Shown: in pieces, positions 36,331-46,764 of the stretch
Numbering within the stretch: position 1 is the stretch's first letter
Layout of the letters: the number at the start of each line of letters is the position of its first letter
DNA from: Zymoseptoria tritici IPO323
Lineage: Eukaryota > Ascomycota > Dothideomycetes > Mycosphaerellales > Mycosphaerellaceae
NCBI RefSeq assembly: GCF_000219625.1
Contig: NC_018211.1
Coordinates: forward strand, 2,379,573 to 2,443,572
Direction of reading: 5' to 3'
DNA length: 64,000 nucleotides
Notes under the pieces: generated by a model
What the model saw: only the letters and a program-made list of their open reading frames with translations
Databases searched by the model: none
What the model was told of the DNA's origin: nothing
Position numbers and translations under genes: made by a program

Positions 36331-37280
36331 ACTATAGTATCTTTTAGTAGGTCTTGTCTTATAATATATACGGCAAAAGGTAAAGGGAAGCGGGGGTCTA
36401 TTACTTATCTATACCTCGATAAGACGTCTATACTACGGGAGCACCTCGATTTTATTGTAGGAATCGATTCTACGGGCACGAATTACTCTAGAAACAATCT
36501 ACTATAGTATCTCTTAGTCGGTCTTGTCCTATAATATATATAGTAAAAGGTATAAGGAAGTGCGAGTCTATTACTCGTCTACACCTCGATAAGACGTCTA
36601 TACTACGGGAGCACCTCGATTTTATTGTAGGAATCGATTCTACGGGCACGAATTACTCTAGAAACAATCTACTATAGTATCTCTTAGTTCGTCTTGTCTT
36701 ATAATATATACGGTAAAAGGTATAATAAAGTATAGGTCTATTACTCGTCTGTACCTCGATAAGACGTCTATACTACGGGAGCACCTCGATTTTATCGTAG
36801 GAATCGATTCTACGGGCACGAATTACTCTAGAAACAATCTACTATAGTATCTCTTAGTCGGTCATGTCCTATAATATATATAGTAAAAGGTATAAGGAAG
36901 TGCGAGTCTATTACTCGTCTATACCTCGATAAGACGTCTATACTACGGGAGCACCTCGATTTTATTGTAGGAATCGATTCTACGGGCACGAATTACTCTA
37001 GAAACAATCTACTATAGTATCTCTTAGTCGGTCTTGTCCTATAATATATATAGTAAAAGGTATAAGGAAGTGCGAGTCTATTACTCGTCTACACCTCGAT
37101 AAGACGTCTATACTACGGGAGCACCTCGATTTTATTGTAGGACTCGATTCTACGGGTACGAATTACTATAGAAGTAACCTACTATAGTATCTCTTAGTTC
37201 GTCTTGTCTTATAATATATACGGCAAAAGGTAAAGGGAAGCGCGAATAGGTTACTCTTCTATACCTCGATAAGACGTCTA
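36331..37280. repeat. 170-bp satellite, about 5.6 tandem copies
   Basis: The landmark GCACCTCGATTTTATTGTAG recurs at 36,441, 36,611, 36,781, 36,951 and 37,121, exactly 170 bp apart. Units are nearly identical, differing at a few sites such as CTACACC/CTATACC, GTCTTGTC/GTCATGTC and AGTGCGAGTC/AGTATAGGTC. CA and TG are rare here too. The first and last units are more diverged than the middle ones. Confidence 0.95.
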
Positions 37281-38199
37281 GACTATAGCTATACCTATAT
37301 CTACTAAAGTAAATCGATAGGAGGGGTTAAAAGAGGTCTAGAAGAACCTTAGTACGGTCTCTCTTAGGGTATCTTAGAATATTATACTATAGTAAAAGGT
37401 CGTATACTAGATACCGTTACTCGTATAACTCTTATATTCTATTACTTATCCCTACAACTTTAGGGAGGTGTTTAAAAAGCCTTAGAACTTATAAACTATA
37501 TAAAACTAGTCCCTAAGACTCGTAGGAGTAGGGTTTATAAGGTAGGATAGCTAAATATCTACTTCGGACCCGAGGTAAAATCCGGGTATTAACTTCGGAA
37601 ATTTATTACGGAACCGTTTTAAGAGCCTTTAAGCTGAAATTTGGATATAATATAGACTTAATACTCTACTTTTTGAAAAAAAATCTAAAGTGTACTATAA
37701 AAGTCTAATCGCAGTAAGAATCCAGCCTCCTAATCCCTGTCATTATCGGGGACAACCCTTATCTTTTAATACTATCTAGCGGTATATAGGTAGGGTTAGG
37801 GCTTAGGATTACGTCTTTAGGACTAAATTATAATATAAATAAGTATAGTAGTGTAACAGGTTGCTTACGTAACTTATAATTAGCTAGAAGTCTTAGCTCG
37901 GGTAAACCGGATAAAACCGCTTACTACTATAGAAGTAGGGTAGGTATTAGGGTATACCTAATGAAATCTTACGCGTTAGGGTTAAATACAACCCTAATAA
38001 ACATATTTTTACTAACATCCTTAGTAGGCTATACGTAGAGCGAGATACGTTCCCTCTACGCGCCCTCTCTCTGTTTTAGAGCTTTCTTAGCTAGGATAGC
38101 TATAGCTAGACCCTACCTTAATGTCCGCTACGTACGCATATACGTAGCGCTTACTCTCCTTCTCTTTCTCTTCCTTTCTTCTATAACAACACAGCTAAA
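37281..38199. other. Gene-free AT-rich sequence; possible promoter of the next gene
   Basis: No frame was recognised. CA-containing patches occur near 37,700-37,770. The last 60 bases before 38,200 are pyrimidine-rich (CTCTTTCTCTTCCTTTCTTCT) and then ACAACACAGCTAAA, typical of a fungal transcription start and 5' leader. Confidence 0.4.
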
Positions 38200-38836
38200 A
38201 TGCTACTTAGGTAAGAAGACTTCTTCTACTACTCTTTCTTTACTAATAGTACTAGGAGCCTAAGAACACAGACCGAGCCTACAAAGGCCTACAAGGAGTG
38301 GTCTACGGTAGACCCGAGCAAGATCCTAATCCCGATATGCCTTGTACATAACAAAGAACAAGAAGAACAGAACAAGAAGAAAACAGAAGAGCTAAATGCT
38401 CTTCTAGGTAGGTCTACTACCTAGACCTGTTCTACTATATAAACTAACATATATAATAGAGTCTACGACTGCTCGCATCGCATAGATCGAACAAGAGAAG
38501 AGAGAGCAAGAGGAAGCTAGCCGTAAGAAGATAGAGGAGCTAGAAGCTTCTCTAGGTAGGTCTACTCTCTAGACCTATTCTACTTAATAAACTAATATAT
38601 ATTATAGCTTACGCACACGAAACAGTCTTCTACGCGCAGCAAGAGACCGCGGCCCTTCACTACTAAATAAGTAAGCCTCCCCTATCTTATAATATACTTA
38701 TATCTTTACTAATACTTTTATAGAGACGTTAGAAGAACAGGTGCCTAAGGCCCCTTTCAAACAGGGAGCAGAGGATCTAATGCTCTCTATCGAGTACCCG
38801 ATCGACGAATTCGTAGAGCCTATGGATCTAGAGTAG
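38200..38836 (+). pseudogene. Five-exon gene for a 144-codon Glu/Lys/Gln-rich coiled-coil-like protein
   Basis: I do not recognise the protein. The splice model joins 38,200-38,210, 38,256-38,407, 38,460-38,555, 38,608-38,670 and 38,724-38,836. Introns are 45-53 nt with GTAAG or GTAGGT donors, CTAAC/CTAAT branch sites and TAG acceptors, and all phases agree (435 nt in total). Exon 2 encodes a segment with KAYKEWSTVDPSKIL, then a KEQEEQNKKKTEELNALL helix. Exon 3 repeats that type of helix (RKKIEELEASL) and its following intron copies the previous one, so an exon-intron unit was duplicated. Exon 5 ends SIEYPIDEFVEPMDLE. Exons 3 and 4 carry one in-frame stop each (TAG 38,483-38,485 and TAA), both one C-to-T step from Gln. 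Exons keep CA and TG while introns lack them. Either recently inactivated or read through. Confidence 0.7.
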
Positions 38837-38839
38837 ATA

Positions 38840-39766
38840 TACTAGTAGATCTAAGGGTAGAGATTAAAATTTAAGGCGTTTAGGTAAGACTTTCCTTCTA
38901 GACGGCCTATCTTAGGCTCTATCCTCTACTATAGTATCTTTTAGTTATCTAGAACTCTTTATTAGTATATTAACTCGTTTACTTTTTAATCTTATACCTA
39001 TAGCCCGGCTCTACGTCTTATTATAATATCCGGAAGTTATAGGTATTAAAACCGAAACGAGGGAAGCCTCCTACCGGTTCTACCTTATACTAGCTCTTAT
39101 CTACTCTCCTATATACTAAGGTTATCTAGACTATTAAGTAACCCTAGATTAATAAGGTAGTACCTAGTATATTAAAGCTCTAGTACCTCTAGACGTTAGA
39201 GTTATATACGGTAGAGAGACTAAGTATCTATTAACTTCCTTAGATAATAGCTTATTAATTACCTCGACCGATAGCTCGTTTATATATATTATACTAAGAT
39301 ATATATACTATCTATCTATGCTACTACTACTTCTAGGCTTATAACTATTAGAACAAATAAGTAGATAAAGCGATATAAAGCTAAGTAATCTATCTACGAA
39401 GGGGAGTCGAGGCCCTTATATCCCTATTATATATATAGATAGAATAGCCCGTAATATACTACGTAGGGTGCCCTATTTCGTTTCTAGGGTTCGAGCTATA
39501 TCTAGTAGGTCCTAGGTCTCCCGATATAGTCCCCCTATCTCTTAATATAGTCCTCATATCTCCCCTAATAGCGTATATAGCGCTAGTCGGATAACTATCT
39601 TTAACCTAGATACCTTATTACCTTAGTATTCTCTTAGACCGATAGAGTAAGTAGATAGAAAAGTTTAGCCTAGTTTAGTACCTATCCTCTTTCTCCTCGA
39701 TATACTATTTCTTCCTTTATACTATATCTATTAAGACTCTCGATATTAGGGTATCCTCGTAGTACT
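38840..39766. other. Gene-free AT-rich sequence
   Basis: Only short frames are present. A minus-strand open stretch near 39,470-39,570 (MRTILRDRGTISGD) could be an exon but has no supporting splice partners that I can see. Confidence 0.35.
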
Positions 39767-40050
39767 TTAACTTAGCCTCTCGATCTCCTCCTTAATAAGT
39801 AGAAACTCTTCCGACGTAAGATTAAATATATATCTATCTAACATTATTAGAGGCTGTTCGGTTCCTATAATAGCTTACCCGTATTAGTATAAGACGTTTG
39901 TTAGGGATATAGAGGAATAATACCGTTTAACCGTAGTTTAAAGTAGAGGTTCTTTACTACTTGCTCGAATTCCTTAGCTAGAGTCTCGTCGCTAGTCTGT
40001 CTACATTCTTCTCGTATTCTATCTAGAATAAAGTAGAGATCCGTAGGCAT
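39767..40050 (-). CDS. Two-exon member of the small helical subtelomeric family (74 aa)
   Basis: Function unknown. Exon 1 is 39,924-40,050 (ATG at 40,050, MPTDLYFILDRIREEC) and exon 2 is 39,767-39,864, ending in TAA. The 59-nt intron has a GTATTA donor, CTAAC and CTAAT branch candidates and a TAG acceptor, and lies in phase 1 after VVKNLYFKLRLN. Exon 2 encodes PLIMLDRYIFNLTSEEFLLI followed by KEEIERLS. It matches the family pattern: exon 1 ends near a Leu-Tyr pair in a helix, then comes a phase-1 intron, then PL..L....[NY][LI]T.EE...L..EI.RL. No internal stops. The next gene upstream on the same strand begins 204 bp away, so the two form a tandem pair. An upstream in-frame stretch (40,083-40,051, and across a 49-nt intron to about 40,300) is also open and could extend the N-terminus. 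Confidence 0.75.
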
Positions 40051-40253
40051 TCTAGTCGTTACTTCTATCGGTAGTAGAAAGTACTAGAGAATATTAGCTA
40101 TCTAGTATTAGGCTCTTAGAAAATGTACCTACCTTAGGCATTCTATTAAGCCTATTTAGTACTAAGAGGAGTTCTATTCCTTTATAGAATAGGTAGAGTA
40201 ACCGTAACTCGATTAAATAGAAGGAGGTATTAGAGTAGTAGTTAGGGTGCTCT

Positions 40254-40587
40254 TTAGTACCTAAGACGAATAAGACGCCTAATCTCGATACGTAGTCTAT
40301 CCTCTTCCTCCGGCGTTAGGTTATCCTCTAGGCGGCGGAGATACTCGAGGGGCTCTCCTAGTCTTGTAGATATATCTAGACCTATTAGAATATTATCTAG
40401 GTTTCTTATTCGGCTAAGACTTACCGATAAAGCGCTCTCGGAGATATAGACAGATAATCCGCTCCTTAAACTGCTTAGCCTTATCCGTAGCTTCCGGCGT
40501 ATTATTAGGATCGTTAATAAGTCGCTCGAGGCTAGTAAGAAGCCTTTTTGGTATCCCGATATAGTACGTAACGTCAATCTCGTCCAT
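40254..40587 (-). CDS. Two-exon member of the small helical subtelomeric family (96 aa)
   Basis: Function unknown. Exon 1 is 40,425-40,587 (MDEIDVTYYIGIPKRLL...ERIICLYLRERFI) and exon 2 is 40,254-40,381 (TRLGEPLEYLRRLEDNLTPE then EEDRLRIEIRRLI). The 43-nt intron has a perfect GTAAGT donor, a TAG acceptor and phase 1. The frame has no internal stop and ends RLRY-TAA at 40,254. The protein should be almost all alpha-helical, with no signal peptide or membrane segment. It aligns with the genes at 39,767 and 42,773 over both exons, sharing IPKR, the LY pair before the intron and the PLEYL...EIRRL motif. A plain single-ORF reading of this locus starts inside the intron and misses the real first exon. 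Confidence 0.85.
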
Positions 40588-40589
40588 CT

Positions 40590-41559
40590 AATACTTTAGG
40601 TATAGTATAGTAGTAGGGTTTAGTAGTAGTACTTAGCGTACTCTAGGTAGTAAAGATAAATATTCTATAAGTAGGCGGGTTCGGAGTCTTTTAAGTACCT
40701 TAGGTAGGGTATCGAATATATAGTATATTATATTAGCTATAGAAGTACTATAGCGTATACTATATATCTATGGGCTATATAATATAGGGTATATATATCT
40801 AGAGCAAAATACTAAACGTAAAGCCTAGACGGCCTTAGGGTATATAGCTTAGGTATAAGGGTTTATCCTATATAGAGTACCTCTAACACCTATATCTAGA
40901 GGCTCTCTAGGCTACGGTCTAGCCTATACTAACATAGGATAGTAGTAGATATCTTATAGCGTACTATACTCTATAGTAACCTAGACCGGGCTAGGGTCTA
41001 GTATTATACACTAGATATATTCTTCTTATAGGTCTATATCTACTTAGGACTCGTATACTATAGAGAGTAGTAGCGCTTTGTATATTTAGACCTATCCTAC
41101 GCTAAGGATATACTATTCTAGGAGGTATAGTATATACTACTTAATAGAGCGCCGGGCCTCGGGGTTCTATAGAGTATAATTACTTCTAGAGGTATCCTTA
41201 TACCCTATATAATATATAGTCTTTATACCTATATACTCTACGGCTTAGGTAACGGGATATATAGGTTATAATATATATATTACCGGTTCGGGTTAGGTCT
41301 TCGTTAGGACTTCCGCTATATAACTACCGCTATCTACCTATAGTCTTTCTATAATAATTACTCTCCTCTATTCTCTTTCTTCTCTATCTATCTTAGGAAG
41401 AAGAGATATAGAACGCCTTACTACTACTACTATCTCCCCTACGTATCTCTACTATCTAGAGATATAAGCTCTCTCTCGGTTCTTAAAGCTAGAATACTAT
41501 TTCTAGAAAGTATAGAGGGACCTACTATATTATCTACTACTTAGGGTCTAATAGTATCT
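40590..41559. other. Gene-free AT-rich sequence
   Basis: Dense TATA and TAG words with no supported frame. Near 41,330-41,400 pyrimidine-rich runs (CTCTCCTCTATTCTCTTTCT) may belong to the 5' region of the plus-strand gene that follows. Confidence 0.4.
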
Positions 41560-42470
41560 AGTGTCTTCCTCCGGGTCTTCTACTACCGATCGCGCTTCGA
41601 AATAGTAAGTAGGGCCTACTCTACGCTCTTCTACTCGGAGTAAGAGGGCGGCCTCCGGATCTATAGCTCGAGATACTAAGAAGGACGTCCGCGTTCCGAT
41701 ACCGGAGGTAGTAAGAGAAGCTATCGCACGGAGCGTCCGTACGTATATAGTAGCTATATATAAACCCTACTAACGTCTCTATAAGGAGATCTTAGGATAT
41801 CGTACGCCTTTTCTAAAGGTATTCTTAATACTAAGGACCCTAAGATATAGGAGAAGATACGCGACCTTATAAAGGATATTAAGGCAGAGAACTATATATA
41901 CGGCCCTCCGAAGAGCAAATACCGGATGCTTAACGACCGTGCACCCCTATATAGATAGGACGGTCTTATAACGGGGGTTTCCTAGGGGTCTATAGTATTA
42001 TTTTAGGGTATTATAGAGTTAGGGACTACGGGTAATTACTTAGGAAGTAGGATATAGAAAGGTTATATAGGGAGAGACGTATAGAAACAGTCTAGGGACT
42101 CTAGTATACATAGTATTCCTAAAGGGCTAAAATATAGGGTACTAGTAATATATAAAGATAAAGAGTAGGCTCGAGTAAGATACTATTAATAAGAACTTAC
42201 TAGCGTCTACTATATAGTATAGAGGTCTATATAGGTACGATTAGAAGCCTCTACTATAAGGTAGCGATAAAGAGCTACTTACTCTAGGAGTATTTTACTA
42301 CTTCTACCTTATCTCTAGTAGCCGCCGCGAAGATAATAACTATATCCTTAAGCTACTTATATATTAACGTAAGCGCCCTACTGCTCTCGAACGATTATAC
42401 GCTAGCTCTTATACGAGTCGTTTACGTAAGTAATAGATATACGCGGTAGGGTACTAAAGTCTACTCCTAA
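41560..42470 (+). pseudogene. Decayed multi-exon gene of unknown function
   Basis: Coding character on the plus strand shows in two parts. The first has a frame with KRAASGSIARDTKKDVRVPI ending EVVREAIARSV. A 47-nt intron (41,739-41,785; GTACGT donor, CTAAC branch, AAG acceptor, phase 1) leads to a frame with KIRDLIKDIKAENYIYGPPK and SKYRMLNDRAPLY. The second part, about 42,190-42,450, reads SDKELLTLGVFYYFYLISSS then RREDNNYILKLLIY and RPTALERLYASSYTSRLRK. At least eight TAG/TAA codons interrupt it, all one transition from Gln or Trp, with adjacent pairs (TAGTAA). The start, the exact exon joins between the parts and the end are not resolved. It occupies the same position, between minus-strand pairs, as the plus-strand genes at 38.2 and 45.0 kb. 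Confidence 0.45.
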
Positions 42471-42772
42471 ATAATAGCCGGAGCTATTATCTAACTACCC
42501 GATATTTAAAACTCTACTAACTAATGTTTATAAAGGCCCTAGGGTTAGAATCCTATATATTATAACCTATGTCTTATATATTTTACTCTCTACTCCTATA
42601 TTCCCCCTAGCCTATATCCTGTAGTAGCTTAGAATAGTAGTCTAGCATAATATACGCCCTAGCTCTTATAGATAGACTTATCTTATAACTAGCTAATCTC
42701 TCTCTATACTTATATAGACCCTCCTTCTAAGATAGACTCTTTTAATTTTATCCTCCCTATAATCCTACTAGG

Positions 42773-43182
42773 CTAGACTATCTCTTCCTCTCGAACTATT
42801 GTTCGTAGTCTATCTATCTCGTTTAGAAGAATATTATGCTCGTCCGTCGTAATATAGCCTTCGAGACTCGGTAGGAATTCGAGCGGGTCTCTAAGGTTTC
42901 TCTCGTCTATAGTTATATAAGCTCGGGTCTTCTTATACTCTCTTACTTAATACTTACTAAGAAGAACAGCCTTAATATAAAGCATATAGACAACCTTCGT
43001 AAATTGCCGTACTAGCCGCGGCGCGTAGTGTCCTAGAGGTAGAGACTCCCGGTCTATTTCGTCGAGAATTATAAACGTTCTCTTAGGAATTCTAAAGGGA
43101 TAGTTAATAAGGACTCGCTCGCTCTATATAGGGTTAGTATAGTATAGTCTACCTCGAAGCTAGGGTATCCTACAATAGACAT
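42773..43182 (-). CDS. Three-exon member of the small helical subtelomeric family (102 aa)
   Basis: Function unknown. Exons are 43,174-43,182 (only MSI), 42,958-43,123 and 42,773-42,906. Introns are 50 nt (GTAGGA...CTAACCCTATATAG, phase 0) and 51 nt (perfect GTAAGT donor, TAG acceptor, phase 1). The frame is intact: INYPFRIPKRTFIILDEIDR, then VRQFTKVVYMLYIKAVLL before the second intron, then LRDPLEFLPSLEGYITTDEH and LLNEIDRLRTIVREEEIV. IPKR, LY and PLEFL...EIDRL align it with the 96-aa gene at 40,254. The 9-nt first exon is the weakest part, because the ATG rests only on that model. It forms a tandem pair with the gene at 43,443 (261 bp upstream on the same strand). Confidence 0.8.
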
Positions 43183-43442
43183 CGCTTCTCTCTTACTCTA
43201 TTACTCTTTCTTTCTCTTTATATTATTAAATAGGGCAATCGGCTTATAGTATCCTAGAGTAGAGAGGGTTCCTAGTCCCTACTAATCTTAGTAATAGGAA
43301 GAAGAGATTTCGATATAATCTTTAGTAAAGTAAAGGGTATAGTTATCTTACTTACCCGAGATAAGCTAGTAGTAGAGTAGGGTAGGAGATATTCCTAGTA
43401 TCGTAGAATAGACGTAGCCTTAGATAGCTATTAATTCTATAT

Positions 43443-43806
43443 CTAGAGAGTAGGTAGCCGAGGATCCGGTAAGGTAGTAAAGCGCTCTATCTCCTCCTTA
43501 ATAAAGTTATAATTCCTCGGGGAGTCTTTAAGGATCGGTGCGTTCTTTAGCTCTTCGAGGTAGTAAAGACCCGGGTAGAACTTTTGCTTATAGCCTAGTC
43601 CTTAAGTTAGTAATATCGCAAAGGTATAGATAGGCTATAAGGGTACCCTTAATCTTCTCTAAGATATATAGATTAATTAGACTTGCCCGAAGCCTCCTAA
43701 CTTCCTCTCGAATATTCTCGGGTAGGGTTTCTTCCCTAAGGCGTTCGAGAACGCGGTATAGCTCTAGCGGGAGATAGAGGGATAGAAAGAGATCTTAATG
43801 TTCCAT
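43443..43806 (-). pseudogene. Two-exon family member with a stop at codon 4 (103 codons)
   Basis: Exon 1 is 43,647-43,806 and exon 2 is 43,443-43,594. The 52-nt intron has a GTACCC donor, an ACTAAC branch and a TAG acceptor, phase 1. Exon 1 encodes LYRVLERLREETLPENIREE and ASLINLYILEKIK; exon 2 encodes YKQKFYPGLYYLEELKNAPI and NYNFIKEEIERFTTLPDPR. The layout and the LY-intron-L.YL..L...EIERF pattern match the family. Codon 4 is TAA (CAT TAA GAT), one C-to-T from CAA, so a full-length product cannot be made unless it is read through or begins elsewhere. Beyond the stop, another frame stays open (about 43,490-43,356, LLPYRILGYLLSRYRINSYL) and may be part of a further decayed gene. Confidence 0.7.
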
Positions 43807-43809
43807 CTA

Positions 43810-44957
43810 TTAGTAGAGCTTTTACTTTATTAGTAGAAAGGATAGGTAAAGTAGAGTATAGGATCTATACTCGTAGAATACTTATAGGTAGAAAGAGCGT
43901 CGGTTTAGGCCTTCTTATATTATCCGAGCGCCTTCTAGGCTATAGGATATAGAGTCTAGCTATATATCCTATATCTATTAAATCTATTCCCTATATACTA
44001 TATATATTAGGTAAAGAGTTACGGTCATAGGGCTAGTAGTATATAGGGTATAGAGTATAATAAACCGAAGTATATTCGGGATATATACTATAGAATACTT
44101 AGATTAGTAGACTCTACCTTAGCCTCGTTTTAGAGTAAAGCTATATAGGGTTTCTATCTATAGGGTAGGGTAATATTATAGGGTTATATATATAGATATA
44201 GGTCCGGATTATAGTACTATATAGCTACCTAGCCGTACTTCTAAGAGATTATTATCTATATAAGGTATAGGACTAGTATTTGCTATAGCTAAGAAGAAAG
44301 GTTCTAGGGATACTATATATAGGTTTATAATACCTATATAGTAAGAGGGATCCGTCTAAAACTATATAGTTATTTAGAGTATAGGCTAGGTAGAGCTACG
44401 GTATACTATATTTATATATATATATATATATTATAGGATAGGACACTATATAATACCTTCTACTAGGCTTAAATAGGCTAGACGTAGTATAGGGTATATA
44501 GATTATTCTCTTTAAGCTAAGACAAGATATAGAACCCTTAAGTCTAGAGGTAGTACCTACTAATATAGAGTATATACTACTAGTACTATATAGCTCGACT
44601 AAGATACTATAGCTATCTACTAGAAGAGCTCTTAAGACCTTATACGCTATAGAATATATGTAGGGTAGGGCGTTAGGGCTAAGATTTAGCCCTATCTCGA
44701 GCTAAGCCGGGATTAGGGCTTTAGCTTATTCTAGACCCTCTCTAGCCCTACTAGCTTATAACTAGTACTATATATATATAGATTGTGACTCATTCTTACC
44801 TCTCGGGTACCCTTATCCGCTTTAGGAATAGTAGCCGTAGCTTAGTACGGAGCTAGCGTAGTATATCTAGCTTAGTTCTTCCTTTACCTATCCCTTTCCT
44901 TCCTTATCTCTATAGTTCCTTATAATACCTATCTACTACAAGTACAACACTTCTACA
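43810..44957. other. Gene-free AT-rich sequence; promoter-like end
   Basis: No supported frame. The last 80 bases before 44,958 are rich in C and T (CCTTTACCTATCCCTTTCCT) and then TACAAGTACAACACTTCTACA, a plausible promoter and leader for the next gene. A TATATATATATATATA stretch lies near 44,415. Confidence 0.4.
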
Positions 44958-45790
44958 ATGCCTAAGTGCGGTCACAAACGCGGTGCAGACCACCCCAAAT
45001 TCGTGCCTTATAATCAAAGGCAATCTAAGTAAGATAAATATCTACTACTTTCTCTTACTTAGTACTTACTTTCCCTAGGAACACAAGCATCCAGGGAGCC
45101 TACGACCGCATCCGAGAGCTCGAAACACTCCTCGAGCAAAGGGACAAAGAGATACAAGAGCTAAAAATAGCTCAAAACAGTAGTAGTACCTCTAATAGTC
45201 TTAAAAACCTTAGTTTTTACTAATTTCCTCTAGATTCCTCGGCCTCCTCTACTATAACCGACCTCTCCCAGCCTACCGTACCGTCCGGACAATACATCGG
45301 AACGTTCTTCGACCCGTCTTTAGGGTCTAGTCCGGTATACGGAGCTGAAAGTAACTATATAGCCTCTAAAACCCTTAAAATCCTTAGTTTTTACTAATTT
45401 CCTCTAGATTCCTCGGCCTCCTCGACTGCGTACGACCTCTCCCAGCCCCCTATACCGTCCGGACAATGTGTCGGAACGTTCTTCGACCCGTCGTTAGGGT
45501 CTAGTCCGGTATACGGAGGTGGAAATAACAGTAGGGCCTCTAAAACCCTTAAAATCTTTAGTTTTCTCTAAATATTCTTAGGCTCCTTAACCTTCCCGAC
45601 GGCATACGAGCTCTCCTAGCCTTTCGGAACGTCCGAACAGTATTCGGGAGGGCTTATAGGCCCTAACTTTGCACAGGGCCAGCCGTACGCCTTTGAAAGT
45701 AAGACTATATATCTATATCTACTAGCTACCTTACTAATTTTATTAGATACGTCTACTCTACAGTTTGAGAGCAACGAGTATGGTGCATAG
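44958..45790 (+). pseudogene. Six-exon gene with a coiled coil and three tandem repeat exons (190 codons)
   Basis: Unknown protein. Exons: 44,958-45,028, 45,079-45,179, 45,234-45,350, 45,408-45,530, 45,582-45,698 and 45,747-45,790. Introns are 48-57 nt with GT donors, CTTAC/CTAAT branches and TAG acceptors; all joins are in frame. It starts MPKCGHKRGADHPKFVPYN (a Cys/His-rich start), then a zipper-like helix (IRELETLLEQRDKEIQEL). Exons 3, 4 and 5 are homologous (117, 123 and 117 nt, all phase 1-1), for example DLSQPTVPSGQYIGTFFDPS in exon 3. Their introns are homologous too. In exon 5 the LSQ codon reads TAG where exons 3 and 4 have CAG, a direct view of a RIP-type nonsense change. At exon 4 the donor G has become A and a GT six bases on keeps the phase. 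The end is TAG at 45,788. Exons keep CA/TG; introns and flanks do not. Confidence 0.75.
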
Positions 45791-46764
45791 GTAGTTCTAT
45801 AGAGGCGTACGGAGTTTGTTCTACCCTATAACTACTTACTTTTATATCCCTTTAAGTATAATAGCTATAGTAATAATATAGGTACTAAGCCTCTTTATCT
45901 TATACTCTACTTTCGTAGGGGGTTATTATAGAGCGCTACTATATAGCATAGAGAGTAGACGCGGGGTCGGTTAGAAAGTAAGTATCGGTAGGCCTTACTT
46001 AGCGTTTACTCTACTACTATCCCTAGTATATAACTAGATATAAACTTATATAGTTAAGAAGCTAGAAGCTAGACGACCTTTAGTTATCCGGAGAATTTAT
46101 AACTAGTACCTCTACTCTAATCTAGACTATAGCTTTAGGGTACTACTAGGGTTAGTAGATAGTAGGTAGGGTTAGGGTACTCTACGCCTTAATTAAGAGA
46201 CTCCTACTACGAGCCTTCTATACTATAGATATAGGATATTCCGGGAGAGGCTCTTTTATATAAACCCGGTAATAGAGACTAAATCTTAGCTATTCTAAGA
46301 CTATAGCCGATAGTCTAGTTAGGTATTAATCTTATAGCTTAGGGTTAGATAGAATAAAAGAGTTAGGAACGTATATACTTAGTTAGTTCCTTAGGTAAAT
46401 AAATAATTAATCCGAGGTATTATACTAGATTAGACTAAGCTTAAGTTATATCTCTTAGTAAAGAAACATCTTCGGATAGGCTAGTACTACTAAGTCTTAC
46501 CTAGACTAGGGAACGTTACCTATAGCCGTCCTCTAGGGTTTACTAGCTAAATTTTTATTATATACTATACGTACTATAACCTACGAGATAGACTAGTATT
46601 CTAGCGTAGGAACTATAATATAATAGTAATAATAGGAGGCCTCGTAGATAGTAGATTAAAGAGACCTTCTAATAGAAAGACTATATACCTCTAGGTAAAA
46701 CGTCTAACTAAGTAACTAAATACCCTAGACTCCCGTATATATATCTTCGGACTAGCTAAGTTAC
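45791..46764. other. Gene-free AT-rich sequence
   Basis: No supported frame. Part of 46,500-46,764 on the minus strand could hold further exons of the next gene (a TAG|GTAAC at 46,767-46,760 resembles CAG|GTAAC), but I could not join them confidently. Confidence 0.35.

Noticed and set aside
36331..37280. CRISPR-like array.
   Set aside because: Whole 170-bp units repeat with no unique spacers, in a eukaryotic subtelomere.
40250..40310. Possible programmed +1 frameshift: CTT AGG just before the stop of the 40,254 gene resembles the Ty1 slip site, and the +1 frame stays open toward the next gene.
   Set aside because: The paralogue at 42,773 ends naturally at the matching place, and the downstream frame has its own ATG at 40,050 and family architecture, so two separate genes explain it better.
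43320..43355. A 36-nt GTAAGT...AAG intron downstream of the 43,443 gene.
   Set aside because: Shorter than every other intron here, and the frames on both sides lack a start or family match, so I left it unannotated.
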